A stretch of 64,000 nucleotides of DNA from Sipunculus nudus (Eukaryota > Annelida > Sipuncula > Golfingiida > Sipunculidae): NCBI GenBank assembly GCA_026874595.1, contig CM049306.1:56171519-56235518 (forward strand), read 5' to 3'. The first letter of the stretch is position 1, and every line of letters starts with the position of its first letter. Below are positions 38,501-53,500 of this stretch, one piece after another. The notes beneath the pieces were generated by a model. The model did no database searches, was not told the origin of the DNA, and was given only the letters and a program-made list of their open reading frames with translations. Both the position numbers and the translations under genes were made by a program.

Positions 38501-41500
38501 CGGTAGTGTGCTTATACTCAAGACTTACATAAGTTACACACTGTGTATTCCAAATTATTTGTTGCATTTTAAGTTTGACAATTTTATGAGAAAATACTAT
38601 CCATTAAATTCAAATTACCAAAAGAATCTGATGAAAAAAATCAGATTTAGGCCAACAAGCCTGATTTTGTTGATAACATAAAATATACAATGACACATCA
38701 AACTAAGTTATTATCTAAATTACTTCACAGTTTTTTTTCAATCAACAGTAAGTCAAATAATATCTAACACGTTTATAAACAGTTTAAATATTATTTTGGT
38801 GTGCAATCTAGTGAAACATAATAGATGTTCTTGGAGAAAAAAATTCACCCAAAAAATGAAGCCCACCAACTATTTTGATTCCACAGTTATATAAAACAGT
38901 GTATGTAACTAGAAAATCAACAGCTTGACTAGCCTGAAAAAAACTATTTGAGAGACCAATATAAGCTTTCCATTTTAGCACAGTAGTCCTCCATTCAATG
39001 GCAGGGGCTTAAATATACAGCATAACAAACATGAGTGAAACTGTATCATTTTTACTTTACTCAAATAAACTGTCCTGAAAAACATACCTTGTTTTATCTT
39101 ATTTATACTGACATTATATGTTAATTTGTGTTAAAGTGTTCATAGAATTAGTCAAAGCCAGCTACATTTTATCTAGAGATTTATGTGAAATCTGGCTTAA
39201 TCTTTTGCATATTAGTGAACTCTGTGTTTTTTCATGTTATGGAATATTCTGATAACGCCTCAGTGTTGTATGCATGAGCTTGTTTTAATTGTCACTAAAT
39301 GTTAATGCAGACAAAGGGAAAAACCATGTAACCTTATGTGGTTGTTTGCATTATGTACAGAGGTTCAAAGGTCACTATTGTCTGTTCCACAGTAGGGTGC
39401 CATTGAAATTTGGCAATTATTCACTGAAACTAAAAAATTATCACACAGTCTGACCTTAAAACTGATAAGGCCTATTATGAGATGCAGACTTTTTTTTGCA
39501 ACTCTCTTGTGCTTCTGAATCTTGTGTCCAAAAGTGAAATGACTTCTGTCATTGGTTGCACACAACTACATTTTTTAAAAATATTTATGACCAATTATTA
39601 GCCAATTAGGAGCTTCCAAGTGCAGTTGAGCATGTGACCAGTGACCTTGACCTTAATGAATGGAGTAAAAAAAATTGACTGTTTACTCAAAGATTGATTT
39701 AATTGCATTACTTTAATATTTTGCAAGATATGATTTTAATTTAATCATAGTAAATTAGGCCAATACCCCATTCCTTCTTTGCAGCATACCATCTGGATTT
39801 AATTTGCCAGTTTATGAAAATATTATTGTGTTCTGATAAGAATGCATGTGATTATCAATGGTTGTAGTCTTCATAAACCAGACAAGTCCTTTGATTATGC
39901 TTAATCTGTATTGCACAGCAAACTTTGAAACTAAGACTGCAAAGTACATCCACACATTCCATGGCAACCTGAGTGCATTCTATACTCTTTTTTTTTGTTG
40001 ATAATATTCTTGAAAGTATATTTTACAATCATTTTTTAGAAAACTACATATGGAAGTGACAACCTAATACAGCAAATAAGAATTTTACAATAAATCCCCA
40101 GTTTATGTTTTACAACATTTTAGTCTCTGTGCAATTACCTGGCAGATGTGATGTGTTCCTCCATGAGTAGTTATCTTTGTTTTGGTTGGTTATATTTTTA
40201 AGAGTGTTTACATGATATCATCCAATCAGCAGCTGTCAATTGAGGCTGTTTTGCATGTGACCAATGACCTTGACCGCCAAATTGATATGTTGTTAAATGT
40301 AGACTTATCATATTTTTATAAATACTTCTGTTTCTTAAATAAGATGTAATGTAGGTATTTATTTATCTTGTTGAAAATTAGGCACTTTAATCCTCTATCC
40401 TACCTTATCATCTTTCACCTGGAAAAGTCACTATTTAAAAAACTTCAAAGCAACAAACAGTTGAACATGAGGGGATGAAACAGACTATAAGAAATACTGC
40501 AAGAGTACAACCAAACATTTCAAGGCAACCTGAGTACAAGTGGCCCATGGGCCATGACACTAAGCTGAACTTGAAAATACAAAGAGTGTATTTTAAGATG
40601 TATTTGAAATACGATTAACATCAAATTTTTAATTATTCTGAGGGGTACTTCTGAGCCCCATAGCTCCGAGAATATGGGTAACAGAGAGCTTTTTCAGGTT
40701 CCACAGAGATATATTCATTAACCTCCTTTGATGTCAAGTTAGAAAATTCCAGGTCCAGCTGTTAGGAATTGTGCTAGTTTGACAGTTTCATTGCAGGTCT
40801 AAACTAGATGGGTCGGAAGGACACAAATGCCCCCGCCTGGGGCAAATTAGAAACATTTGTAAAATTTTGAAAAAATTTTTAAGTTCAGGAGGTGTCGTAT
40901 GGTCAAAAGTAGGTCAACAAGGGCAAAATGCAAACTCAATCTGTAACGGGTCATTATCAAGCAACACACCAAAAATCATGCAAGTGCATTTACATGTGCA
41001 TTTTTCAATAAAATTTCTGTCTTTCATGAAATTGTTTATGTTTAGGAGCTGTAAAACAATCAAAAGTAGGTCAACCAGGATGAAACGCGAACTCGATCTG
41101 TAACTGTCATTATCTGCCCACACATAAAAAATCAGGGTGGTATCTGCATGCATTGAGGAAAAAAAGTCAGTACATATGCATTTGTTATGAAAATTTCTAT
41201 TTTTCATGAAACTTTCTATGTTCAGGAGCAGTCAAATGGTCAAAAGTAGGTCAACTGGGACAAAACAAGAACTCGATCTGTAACTGGTCATTATCTGCCT
41301 ACACACCAAAAATCAGGCCCGTATCTGCAGGCACTGCGAAAAAAAGTCCATACATGTGCACTTTTTTATGAAATTTTCTATGTAAGAGCACCATCAAATG
41401 GTCAGAAGTAGGTCAACTGGGACAAAACGTGAACTCGATCTGTAACTGGTCATTATCTGCCCACACACCAAAAATCAGGCCAATATCTGCAGGTATTGCG

Positions 41501-44500
41501 AAGAAAAGTCTGTACAAGTGTATTTGTCATGAAAATTTATATTTAACATGAAATTTTCTATGTTCAGGAGCCGTAAAACAATCAAAAGTAGGTCAACTGG
41601 GACAAAACGCGAACTCGATCTGTAACTGGTCAATATCTGCCCACACACCAAAAATCAGGCCAATATCTGCAGGCATTGCGAAAAAAAGTCTGTACATGTG
41701 TATTTGTCGTGAAATTTCATATTTTTCATGAAATTTTCTTTGTTCAGGAGCCGTAAAATGGTCAAAAGTAGGTCAACCGGGACCAAACGCGAACTCGATC
41801 TGTAACTGGTCTATATCTGCCCACACACCAAAAATCAGGCCAATATCTGCAGGCATTGCTTAAAAAATCCGTACATGTGTATCTGTCATGAATATTTCTA
41901 TTTTTCATGAAATTTTCTAAGTTAAGGAGGCATAAAACGTTCAAAAGTAGGTCAACTGGGACGAAACGCGAACTCGATCTGTAACTGGTCTATATCTGCC
42001 CACACACAAAAAATCAGGCCAATATCTGCAGGCATTGCGAAAAAAATCCGTACATGTGTATCTGTCATGAATATTTCTATTTTTCATGAAATTTTCTAAG
42101 TTTAGGAGCCGTAAAACAGTCAAAAGTAGGTCAACTGGGACGAAACGCGAACTCGATCTGTAACTGGTCATTATCTGCCTACACACCAAAAATCAGGCCA
42201 ATATCTGCAGGCATTGCGAAAAAAAGTCCGTACATGTGTATTTGTCATGAAATTTCTATTTTTCATGAAATTTTTTAAATTTAGGAGCCGTAAAACAGTC
42301 AAAAGTAGGTCAACCAGGACGAAAGCAGACTCGATCTGAAACTAATCTATATCTGCCCACACACCAAAAATCAGGCCAATATCTGCAGGCATTGCGAAAA
42401 AAAGTCCGTCCAACTGTTTGATTTCGGAATGACAGAAGGACGGAAGGACAGAAGGACGGACATGGGTAAAACTATATGCCCTGGCCACTTTGTGGCGGGG
42501 GCATAAAAAAACATAAAACAAAAAAAAAAATCATAAAAAAATGGAAAAAAATACAGGTGGCACTACCAGTCTGCAGGAGATGATAGAACACCCCATGATC
42601 AATGTTCATGCACATAATCATGGTGATCAATGCAGTAGTTATTCAGATACTTGAGCTTTTGTATCAACTTTTTGATTATTCTGGGGGGGGGTACTTCACA
42701 GCCCCATAGCTCAAGATATATTAGTAACAGAGACCTAATTTCTGGTTTCCAAGAAGATTATTCATGGACCTTCCTAAATTTGAATTGAGAAGATTTCAGG
42801 TCCAGTGGTTACGATTTGTGCCTTGTTTACAGATGACAGTTTCTTTGCAGGTCTGAAAAAAAAAGAAAAAAATTTGTAAAAATTGGAAAAAATACAGGTG
42901 GCGCCACTAGTCTGCAGGAAGTGATGGAACATCCCATGATCAATATTCATGCAAAGAATCATGGTGATCAATGCAGTAGTTATTCAGATACTAGAGCCTT
43001 GTATCAAATTTTACATTATTCTGGGGGGTACTTCAGAGCCCCATAGTTCGAAGGATATGGATAACAGAGACCTAATTTCAGGTTTTCAAGGAGATTTTTA
43101 TTGGACCTCTCTTGATGTCAAGTAAGAAGATTCCAGGTACAGTGGTAACGATATGTGCCCTGTTAATGGACAGACGGCTAGACAGCCAGATGGCCTGAAG
43201 GATGATGGACAAGGAGTGATCACTTTAGCTCAGATGACTTACAGTCAGCTTGCATAAAAATAGAGAAAAAATGCAAAAAATTCGAAAAAAAAAACAATCC
43301 AGGTTGCAATGCCAGTCTGCAGGAACTGATGAAATAGTCCTTTATGAATATGCATGCAAAAAAATCATGGTGATCATTGCAATAGTTGTTCAGATACTGG
43401 AGCTGTTGTAAAAAATCTTTTAATTATCCTTTGGGGGTACTTCGGAGCCCATACCTGAGAGGTTATCGGTAACAGAGACCTCATTTCAGGTTTCCAAGGA
43501 GACTTTTCATGGGCCTCCCTGCATGTCAAGAGAGAAGATTCTAGGTCCAGTAGTTTCGCCCTGTTAACAGATGACTGCATCTTAAGCAGTCTCAAAAATG
43601 GAGAAAAAAATTCGTTAAAATAAAAAAATACAGGTGGGGCCACCAGTCTGCAAGAACTGATGAAATAGTTCTTTGTGAATATGCATGCAAAATAACCTGG
43701 TAATCAATGCAAAAGTTGTTCAGATACTGGAGCTTTTGTAAACAAGGGACCCATGGGTCACATAGCTCAGCTGAATTTTGGAAAATATTAGTAACTGCAA
43801 AATATTTATTTCTTTTGGTTTTTCATGTATATTATCATTAGAAAAGCTATGAGAAAATGGCCCTGCTAAAATGAGTCTGTAAATTAAAGAATAATGGAAA
43901 TGAGCTAAACCATTTTGTGATGCACCAAGGGAATAAATAGGCCTACGGTAAGTGTTATATAAAATTTACATTTCATAAACAAATGTGTGAAGGTAATTAA
44001 GTTTTCAAAAGTTAAATATACGGCAATATGAGTTAAAAATTAATCCAACAAAGTTTGACCAATATTCCTAATTTTAATACTAAGTAAACAGTGCTATTCA
44101 CACCTAGGCCTCGCCAACTTTAAGAGATGTGAATGAAATGCTACAAAGTATTTATATCTTCTTAAATCTTGTCGATTAGCACTTACATTAGATCGGAATA
44201 TTTTATCACATTTGAATATTAGGATTAAATTCCTGAATTTTTTTTTTTAATTAAAATTGTCCAAGTCTCATCAAAAAGAATTTATTTAACATTAAAATTA
44301 TAAGATTCATCTTGTTTATTAGTCCTGTGTATTGAAGGGGTGGGTGGGGGGAGGGGTCTCCCTTGTTACTGCTCGTTGCTAAAAAAAATTGTTAATTTTA
44401 AGATTCATCTAGTTCATAGTACAGGTCTGTCAACAGAATGGGGTGGGGGGGGGGGGAAGAAAAAGGCTCCCTGTGGTATGGTATTAACTGCAGACAGCCT

Positions 44501-47500
44501 GATCAAGCTCAATGCAGTGGAGAGAGGGTTTGCCATAGTGATGGGATTGCATAAAATTATGCCAACAGCCTGGGGAGCATAGAGAGCTGCACTGAATGAC
44601 CTACAGTGACCAAAGTGGACTGCTTGACAATGTAAGGGAATACAACAAGAGCCTCCAACAAAAATTCAATAATTAGCCTAATTTTGCAGCTTTTATTTTC
44701 AAATTTCAGATTTTAACAGATTAAATCCTTATGTGCGCATGCTGTGAAAATTAAATCCACATTACTTACAGGAAAAAAAACGTGCCGTGGCCAAAGTTGG
44801 GCAAAATTTAAGGTGCCAATTTTTTATTTTTGCTAATATTTTTAAAATTTAAAAGATTTTGATCTAATTTTGGATAAACAATTTAATTTTGATTAATTAA
44901 AGTTATATTACTGGAAAAGTCCTTAGCTTTAACATGTTTTGTGTTAAGCGATCAAATATCTTTCCTGTTTTTTTTACAAAATGCATTATGTTTGAGCCCA
45001 TAACTTTTTTAAATTATATAATATAGACCTAATTTCTGGAACCTACATAGGAACTATATAGAGGAATATTTATGGCAAATATGAGAAAAACAGATGAGTG
45101 GTTTTGATATTAGGCGGTTCTGAAGTGTAAAAATAGGTTTTAAATAAAATATTGAGGTTTTTCCTTAATTTCTCAAAGGAAAGAAGTCGCAAAGACCCAG
45201 TTTTCGGCTTGGTAGGAGATCTTGGGGACATCTAACATTATGCCTAATTTTGGATTCCTAGGTCTTACGGTTTCAAAATGTGCCACATCTACAGACGGAC
45301 GGATGGATGGACTGACAGATGGACGGACGATGAACAATGGACCATGACTATAGCTCAGATGACTTACAGTAAGCTGAGCTAAAAATCTTTTAATTATTCT
45401 GGGGGGGTACTTTGGAGCCCCATAGCTCAGAGGTTATGGGTAACAGAAACCTCATTTCATGTTTTCAAGGAAACTTTTCATGGGGCTCCCTGAATGTTAA
45501 GAGAGAATATTCTAGGTCCAGTCGTTATGATCTGTGCCCTGTTAACAGATGACTGCATCTAAAAAGTCTCAAACATAGAGCAAAAAAAAATTCATTAAAA
45601 AATCGAAAAAAATACAGGTGGCATCACCAGGCTGCAGAAACTGATGAAATATTCCATGATCAATAACCATGCATAAAAACATGGTGATCAATGCAATAGT
45701 TCGTCAGTTACTTGAGTTTTGTATCAAATTTTCCATTATTCTGGGGGGTACTTTGGAGCCCCATAGCTCAGAGGTTATGGGAAACAAAGACCTAATTTCA
45801 AGTATCCAAAGAGACTTTTCACGGGCCTCCCTGCATGTCAAGAGAGAAGATTCTAAGTCCAGTTATTACAATTTGTGCCCTGTTAACAGATGACCACATT
45901 TTAAGAAGTCTCAAAAATGGAGAAAAAAATTCGTAAAAATAGAAAAGGTGGCGCCATCAGTCTGCAGAAACTGATGAAACATTCCATGATCAATAACCAT
46001 GCAAAAAATCATGGTGATCACTGCAATAGTTGGTCAGTTACTTGAGTTTTGTATCAAATTTTCCATTATTCTGGGGGGGTATTTTGTAGCCCCATAGCTC
46101 GAAGGATGTGGGTATCAAAGACCTAATTTCAGGTTTTCAAGAAGATTTGTATGGACCTCTCTTGAAGTAGGAAGATTCCAGGTACAGTGGTTACGATTTG
46201 TGTTGGTTAACAGATGACAGTTTCATTACAGGTCTGAAAAAAAGAGAAAAAAAAATTCGTAAAAATTGGAAAAGATATAGGTGGCACCACCAGTCTGAAG
46301 GAAGTGATGGAACATCCCATGATAAATATTCATGCAAAGAATCATGGTGATCAATGCAGTAGTTATTCAGATACTAGAGCTTTGTATCAAATTTTGCATT
46401 ATTCTGGGGGGTACTTCTGAGCCCCATAGCTCAAAGGATATGGGTAACAGAGACCTAATTTCAGGTTTTCAAGGAGATTATTCATGGACCTCTCTGGATG
46501 TCAAGTAAGAAGATTCCAGGTACAGTGGTTACGATTTGTGCCCTGTTAACGAACCGCCGGACAGACGACGGACAAAGGGTGATCACTATAGCTCAGATGA
46601 CTTTCAGTCAGCTGAGCTAAAAATGATTTCTGTTGACAATGTACGCCTGTTTTATTACTGTTTAACTGTAGCAATGTTACTGTCATGTGCAGCGATATAA
46701 ATAAATTTTACAGACTCCCATGTCATATATAATATTGATATTTTGCTAATGATTTCATTTTTATTATTAATATTAACGTTCTCGTGATACTCAGCCATAA
46801 GAATTATTATACTTGATCGTGGTACCACTCTACCTTTGCCACACAACTCCTTTTTGTCTTGAATTGTCAGGAACAATCTGAAATGTGTTTTATAGGGGGA
46901 GGTTTCCTGTTTTTTCCCATAAACCCTTAATAAATTGACATTTTTTTCATAAAGGTGTTATTGCAGGATCATCAAACATGATTTGAGTAAACTACACCAA
47001 AAAAGGTAGGCCTAATATGCTATTTGTTTTAATCATCAACCAGTAACCTTTACTGATAATTAATGTCATCAAGTCTCTTAATACCCATCCCTACTAAATT
47101 TAAATACAACCACCAAAAGCTAGTTATTTTTAGTTATTCTTACTGTGTCACACATCTTCATTTCTACAATATACTAAATTTACATTTTTTCTATGATAAT
47201 TAATACTAAGTAATTAAGTTTTATTAAACATTACTTAGATTTTACCTTCTTTACCTGCAAAGATAATATTTACATACAGTAGAACGTCGAATATCCGAAC
47301 GCCTCGGGGGACAAGCTTTTTGTTCAGATGAACGATCGTTCGGATGAACGATTTCAAATTTAATTTGTCTGGGAATCATGGTGATTACTGCCCAGTTCGG
47401 GACATTACCAGTTACTGACTGACCTAAACTGATTGAGCTAGCACATGATAAATATGTGACAATATAATGTAACATTTTCGATTGATTTAATGTGTATTAA

Positions 47501-50500
47501 ACTGAAAACATTATTATATGATACATGTAATATAATAATGTGAACAGCCCTGTGCTTGAAACAATCGATATCGTACCTACATCATGTCACAGGTGGCTGC
47601 CATGATAACTGGAATGAACTGCCATGACCTCGAAAGTGCTGCCATCTCTCGGCAGATAGTTAAACTAAGGGAACCTTTTTACATGTACTGTATTTTTATT
47701 GAAATTACAAGCAAGAGTATCCGTTGAATGCACAAGTAAACAAGTTTATGTACACAGTTTTATACACAGTAAATATCGGAGGCGCACATAAACTCAACAT
47801 CTACTCACTGCAGTACTCAAGGCCTGGTTGACCACCGAAACGAAGATCAAAGCTATCCTTTAAATCCATCGAGATCAAAGCTGAACGAAGGACTGCATGG
47901 TCCGGCGGGGTTGTGTTTATCACACCTACGACCTGCTGTCGGCTGCTCAGTAATGGTCCGTAGTAACGTTTTGTTTGCACAGGTAAATTACCCAGGCTTG
48001 GGCATTTTAATTAAAGGAGCCATGGACAACCCCGGCTAGCAAGGCGGCCCCGTGTTTTCACTGTGCCTACGCTCGGGATAACTAATTAGTCGGCAATATG
48101 TATCACCGCTGATCTAGCGATCAGACGATCTTTTACACCATTTTATTCTGGAATTTTTTGTCAATGTTCAAATTTCAGATATATGGTCAAAATTTCGGTT
48201 CTCCGATTTTTATTTCGAATGAAGATTTTTTGGATAAACGATGTTCGGATATTCGACGTTCTACTGTAATATATAATTTTTCGATGACATCCTATGCCCA
48301 GCTGCCATGAGCTGGGACTTCCTCACATTCTTCAGGGCCAGAAAAAAGTTTCCCTGCAATTCCACCTCAAAACTCCAGACCGTCTTATACACAGGTGTGG
48401 CTTGTACACGAGATTTTACGGTACTATCATATGAACCTGTGTAATACTATGTTACTCTTCACAACAACAACGTTTTTTTAACTAAAGGATATCCTGCTAC
48501 TTAGCTGACCACACATGACTAAATGCTTCCCAGTATTTAATGAAAAGAAAATTCCCTGATTTTCTCTGGATTTTTTTTAAAGATTGTTTTGGTGGAGGTA
48601 ACCGCTTCTATTTTTAATGCTTGCTTAACTAAGTACATTGCACAACTGCAGATTTCGGTTCATGTTTCAGACTACATGACAGGGGCTTGCATGCGATAAT
48701 CCTGCGTCAACCAACTCTGTGTACCAATCCTGAGGCTCCAGGGTGTGTGTCAATCCCACTGCTGGGTCATAACACCCAGGAACCCCCAAAAGGTTCACTC
48801 GTTTGTTAGTGAAATGCAACTGTTGGGCACAGTCTCCCCTTTCTGCCTGCAGAGGAGCTCACCCTGGGTAGGGGTTAACGGTAAAGTCTCATCATTCCTA
48901 GGGTGAGATTCCAACTCACAATCTCCCAGCTTTGAGCCCTGTGCTCTACCCCAAAACCACAGAAGCCCGTCATAACTCCAGGATGATTTTATTAGGTTAA
49001 TTTCTGAATCAAAATCCACCAAAGGCTACCATCCATAGAACATATTGTTTGGACATGAGACAAAATACAACAAACTGATTTCTCTCATGGACCAATACAT
49101 TCCCTGACCTATTGCTGATTTGATGAATACTTCTCAAATTCTCTTGACTTTATCCTGATTGATAAAACGAGAAATTAATTTTCTCTTTCCATACAAACAT
49201 AAAGTCCAAGGTCCCCAGTTAAGGATAGGGCCAGTCTAATAAATAAATAATGTTTCAACTCAAGCTCCTCATCTACTCTCATGTGGTGTTCAAATGTCTG
49301 GCATGAGTTAAACCTACAAATCTCACTTTAAATGGGGTTTCACTTTTGTTGGAACCATTTGTCTAGCATTCTGAAAGGTAAATTTACCTATATTCCTCAG
49401 ACAAAGCTAAGTCAAATCTGAGGTAACAGGCACAACATTTAACTCAAAATTAGTGGTTTTACAAAGTCACAGGTCTACTTCATACACAAGTCAGTTTCAA
49501 ACCAATTGCCATATCCTTTTTGTTTATAACCATTAGTCTTGTATAAAGACAGATCAACTTTCAAAATTTATTTAACACATAGGACACTTTGAAACCATTT
49601 TAGGTATAGTGAATTCCACTCTTCAAAGTCATCAGTTAAATGTCAATCAGAGGCATTTGACAATACTGATACAATTTTTGACTTTGGTGTCACAATGTAT
49701 TGGTGTGCCAGTGAATACTAACAGCCCTAATTCACAGCACTGAAACAGTCAAGCATGTTTACTGGAAGCAATCCTTCAGGACTGAAAATGCTGTAGAAAG
49801 ACACATAAATACTCAATTCACTTCAAAAATGGTTTCAAGCTGCCTTGCATTTGCTGGGTGAAAAGGGTTAAACTTACCTGATGAAATTTCTTCCTCATTG
49901 CATAGAGATCTTCATTTGCTTCATGCCGTAGTTTCTCGTTGTCTCTCTTTTTTGGCAGCTTCATGAACTTCAGCAGGGCCTGCTCATGTTCTAAATTAAT
50001 AAACAAATCATAAATATTGGGTCAAAATCTCAATTCTATTAATCTTACACTACTATTTCCTTGGTTCATTTACTGCAATGCTAGTACCTCAATAACTATG
50101 TGGTCCCACAGTATATGATAAATATTTTTACTTAACCAAAAGGGGGAAAATATGCTACTATAGTATAGTACTACAAGAGTTATTTTTCATTCTCTTTTAT
50201 TTATAGTATGTGGCGCCATCTTTCAGCTATTGAGTACACTAAAATGAACATCAGTAAGTACATATGACATTTGTTGCAAAACATAGAATTGGTTGTATTA
50301 TTTTTATCATATCCTGCTTGTTACCATATGATTATTTTCATTGTAGAAAACATCAAGGCTGTTCTCTGTATGAAATGGTTGCATCAATGACATCTGCAGC
50401 ATACACAAACCTGGGAAACTAAGCACCTCCTGAGATGCTATATGTGAATGTGTTTGTGTTAGTAAATATATATATAGCTGTTTTCCCATTTCTCTGTTAG

Positions 50501-53500
50501 TGTCTGCATCTATGTGTATGTATGCTTCCTGATATGAATTTGTCGGTCTGTCTGTGTCTATTGTGTGTGTTTGCATGTGTCTTGCATTGTCTTTTTGTAT
50601 GCATGTGTTTCTGTCTTCATCTGTGTCCCTGTCCCTACGCAACTGTTGTTTGTGTAATTATGTGCATGTTCATCTTTGCTGTCTTTGTGTGTCTATATGT
50701 GTGTATCTGCATGTGTCTGTGTTTGCCAATGGAGAAGGTGAAGGGAGAAAAAACCACAGATCTTTAAGAACCTTACCATTGCCAGCCATCTGGTACATGT
50801 TACCAATCGTTGTCACTTCTGAAAAATAAAGTGAAACTCTGAAGTTCACAATTCTACAAGCTTAGTTAAAAGTACACAGTATGGATGGTAAAACGGCAAA
50901 ATTTCAACATAAAATTCAAGTGCTAAAAGAGTTTTTTTTAATGAAGACAACTTCAGTTGTATGGATTTTATGAAGTTTCAACTATCACTGCAAGTTAACA
51001 GCTGATCTAAAATACTTAACATGATCAAACATTTGCTGAAAAACATATGGCCATATATCAACAGCTATTTCTAGTGTATTTCAATCCAAATGTCAACTTA
51101 AATGTATTTATGTTTGTCTGTGACCTCAATGTCCCTGGCATTAAAAGTTGGTATGACATGCTGAGAAATTTCTGTCCTTATATTCTATGATGTTCAGTGT
51201 TCTTATTCTAAATTAGGTTCATGCCAAAATTTTCCTTCATACATTCCAGTTTATAAAATAGATGGACACCTGGTGGGTGTCTTCAATATTTTATAAGTTT
51301 GTGTGTGTGGAATAACAACTGAGTCAATACACCTGAGCTAAAGCACTTTAGCTGGTGGCTTGCAAAAGTCTGCTTCTGTTAACTGATTTTTCATTCTGAA
51401 TTACTTTGAAAACACTATATATAGGTGTTAAGGAATAACACCTAAATCACCTTAAATTCAATCTACACCATGTCATTTTATTTCATCCTTCTGCATTTTG
51501 TCATTTTCCTTGACCTTCCTTTCTACATTTTTGTCCTTGACCTGCATTGTCCTTGACATTCTGCACTTCATTCTTATTGACCCTGACCATCAGCATTATG
51601 CCATGTCCTTGACCTTCTGAACTGTCCTTGTCCTTGATATTTTTAACTATATTCTTGGCCTTGACCTGCATTATGTCATTGTCCTTGACCTTCTGGATTA
51701 TGTCACCATCCATGGCCCTCCTTTATCTTTTTCAATTGTCCTTTACCCTTCTGGATTATGTCACTATCACTGACCATGTTGCCACTGGCTTTATGTTTTG
51801 TGCTTGATCATATATCAAAGGACTGATTTTTATCATTCAGAATTAATACATTAACTAGACATTTCTTGGCACCGCAGGTGCCAGAGTATCCCCAGACATA
51901 GTAGTCCCCCCCTTTAAGAATAGACCCCCATTTTTAGCAGCATATACTGACACTTGGCATATTTATTGTTTCTTCCATCTAACAATCCACAATCTTGTTG
52001 AAGATGTTGGTCCTGTGACCTTGATCTTTTTAAAGATGTGTCCTGTGACCTTGACCTTTGACCTCATGACCCCAAAATCAATTCGGGTCCTGCTTTTCCA
52101 ATGGGACATATGCAAGTCAGGTTTGAAATCTATACATCAATAAAGCAGGAATTATCATCCAGAAACTAATTTTTGGACAGATGGCTCCTGTGACCTTCAC
52201 CTTTGACTTTGTGACCTCAAAATTGATAGTGTTCTTCCTTTCTTGGCAGGAGAACTATATGTGCAAGATGAAAGATCTGAGATGAAATGTTTGGCTGAAA
52301 ATGCATCCACATCTTTTTAAAGATGTGTCCTGTGACCTTGACCTTTGACCTCATGACCCCAAAATCAATTTTGGTCTTGCTTTTTCAGTGGGACATATAC
52401 AAGTCAAGTTTGAAATCCATACATCAATAAAAGCAGGAATTATCATCCAGAAACTAATTTTTTGACAGATGGCTCCTGTGACCTTCACCTTTGACCTTGT
52501 GACCTCAAAATTGATAGGGGTCTTCCACTCTTGGCAGGAGAACTATATGTGCAAGATGAAAAATCTGAGATGAAATGTTTGGCTGAAAATGCATCCACAT
52601 ATTTTTAAAGATGTGTCCTGTGACCTTGACCTTTGACCTCATGACCCAAAATCAATTTTGGTCTTGCTTTTCCAATGGGACATATACAAGTCAAGTTTGA
52701 AATTCATACATCAATAAAAGCAGGAATTATCATCCAGAAACTAATTTTTGGACAGATGGCTCCTGTGACCTTCACCTTTGACCATGTGACCTCAAAATTG
52801 ATAGGGGTCTTCCACTCTTGGCAGGTGAACTATATGTGCAAAATGAAAGATCTGAGATGAATTGTTTGGCTATAAAATGCATCCACAATCTTTTTAAAGA
52901 GGTTTCCTGTGACCTTTACCTTTGACCTCATGACCCCTAAATCAATTCGGGTCTTGCTTTTGAATGGGTCAAATACAAGTCAAGTTTGAAATCCATACAT
53001 CAATAAAAGCAGGAATTATCATCCAGAAACTAATTTTTGGACAGATGGCTCCTGTGACCTTCACCTTTGACCTTGTGACCTCAAAATTGATAAGGTTCTA
53101 CCTCTCTTGGCAGGTGAACTATATGTGCAAGATGAAAGATCTTAAATGAAATGTTTGGCTGAAAATGCATCCACATCTTTTTAAAGATGTGTCCTGTGAC
53201 CTTGACCTTTGACCTCATGACCCCAAAATCAATTTGGGTCTTGCTTTTCCAATGGGACATATACAAGTCAAATTTGAAATCCATACATCAATAAAAGCAG
53301 GAATTATCATCCAGAAACTAATTTTTGGACAGATGGCTCCTGTGACCTTTAACTTTGACCTTGTGACCTAAAAAATTGATAGGGGTCTTCCACTCTGGTG
53401 GGTGAACTATATGTGCAAGATGAAAGATCTGAGATGAACTGTTTGGCTGAAAATGCATCCACAATCTTTTTAAAGATGTTTCCTGTGACCTTGACCTTTG

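Larger units (their letters stand above)
40536..46624 (+). mobile_element. Large family-D-type element with ~330-bp array, hosting C and D
   Basis: The left end ACAAGTGGCCCATGGGCCATG is a D-like hairpin. The right end is the D terminal hairpin GCTCAGATGACTTTCAGTCAGCTGAGC. The body is an array of units of about 330-400 bases with landmarks CAGGTGGCGCCACTAGTCTGCAG, ATCATGGTGATCAATGCA and TATTCTGGGGGGTACTT. Family C (40803-42507) and a family-D copy (43741-45384) are inserted in it. A second internal D-type end lies near 43255. Confidence 0.65.

Noticed and set aside
48290-48440. Possible TIR element end (GATTTTACGGTACT)
   Set aside because: The end resembles known ACCGTA-type termini, but no inverted partner was found nearby.
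50522-50829. Cys-rich ORFs resembling a small secreted peptide
   Set aside because: Produced by a TGTGTG/TCTGTC low-complexity tract. The segment overlaps APPL1 exon 4, which explains the only conserved part.
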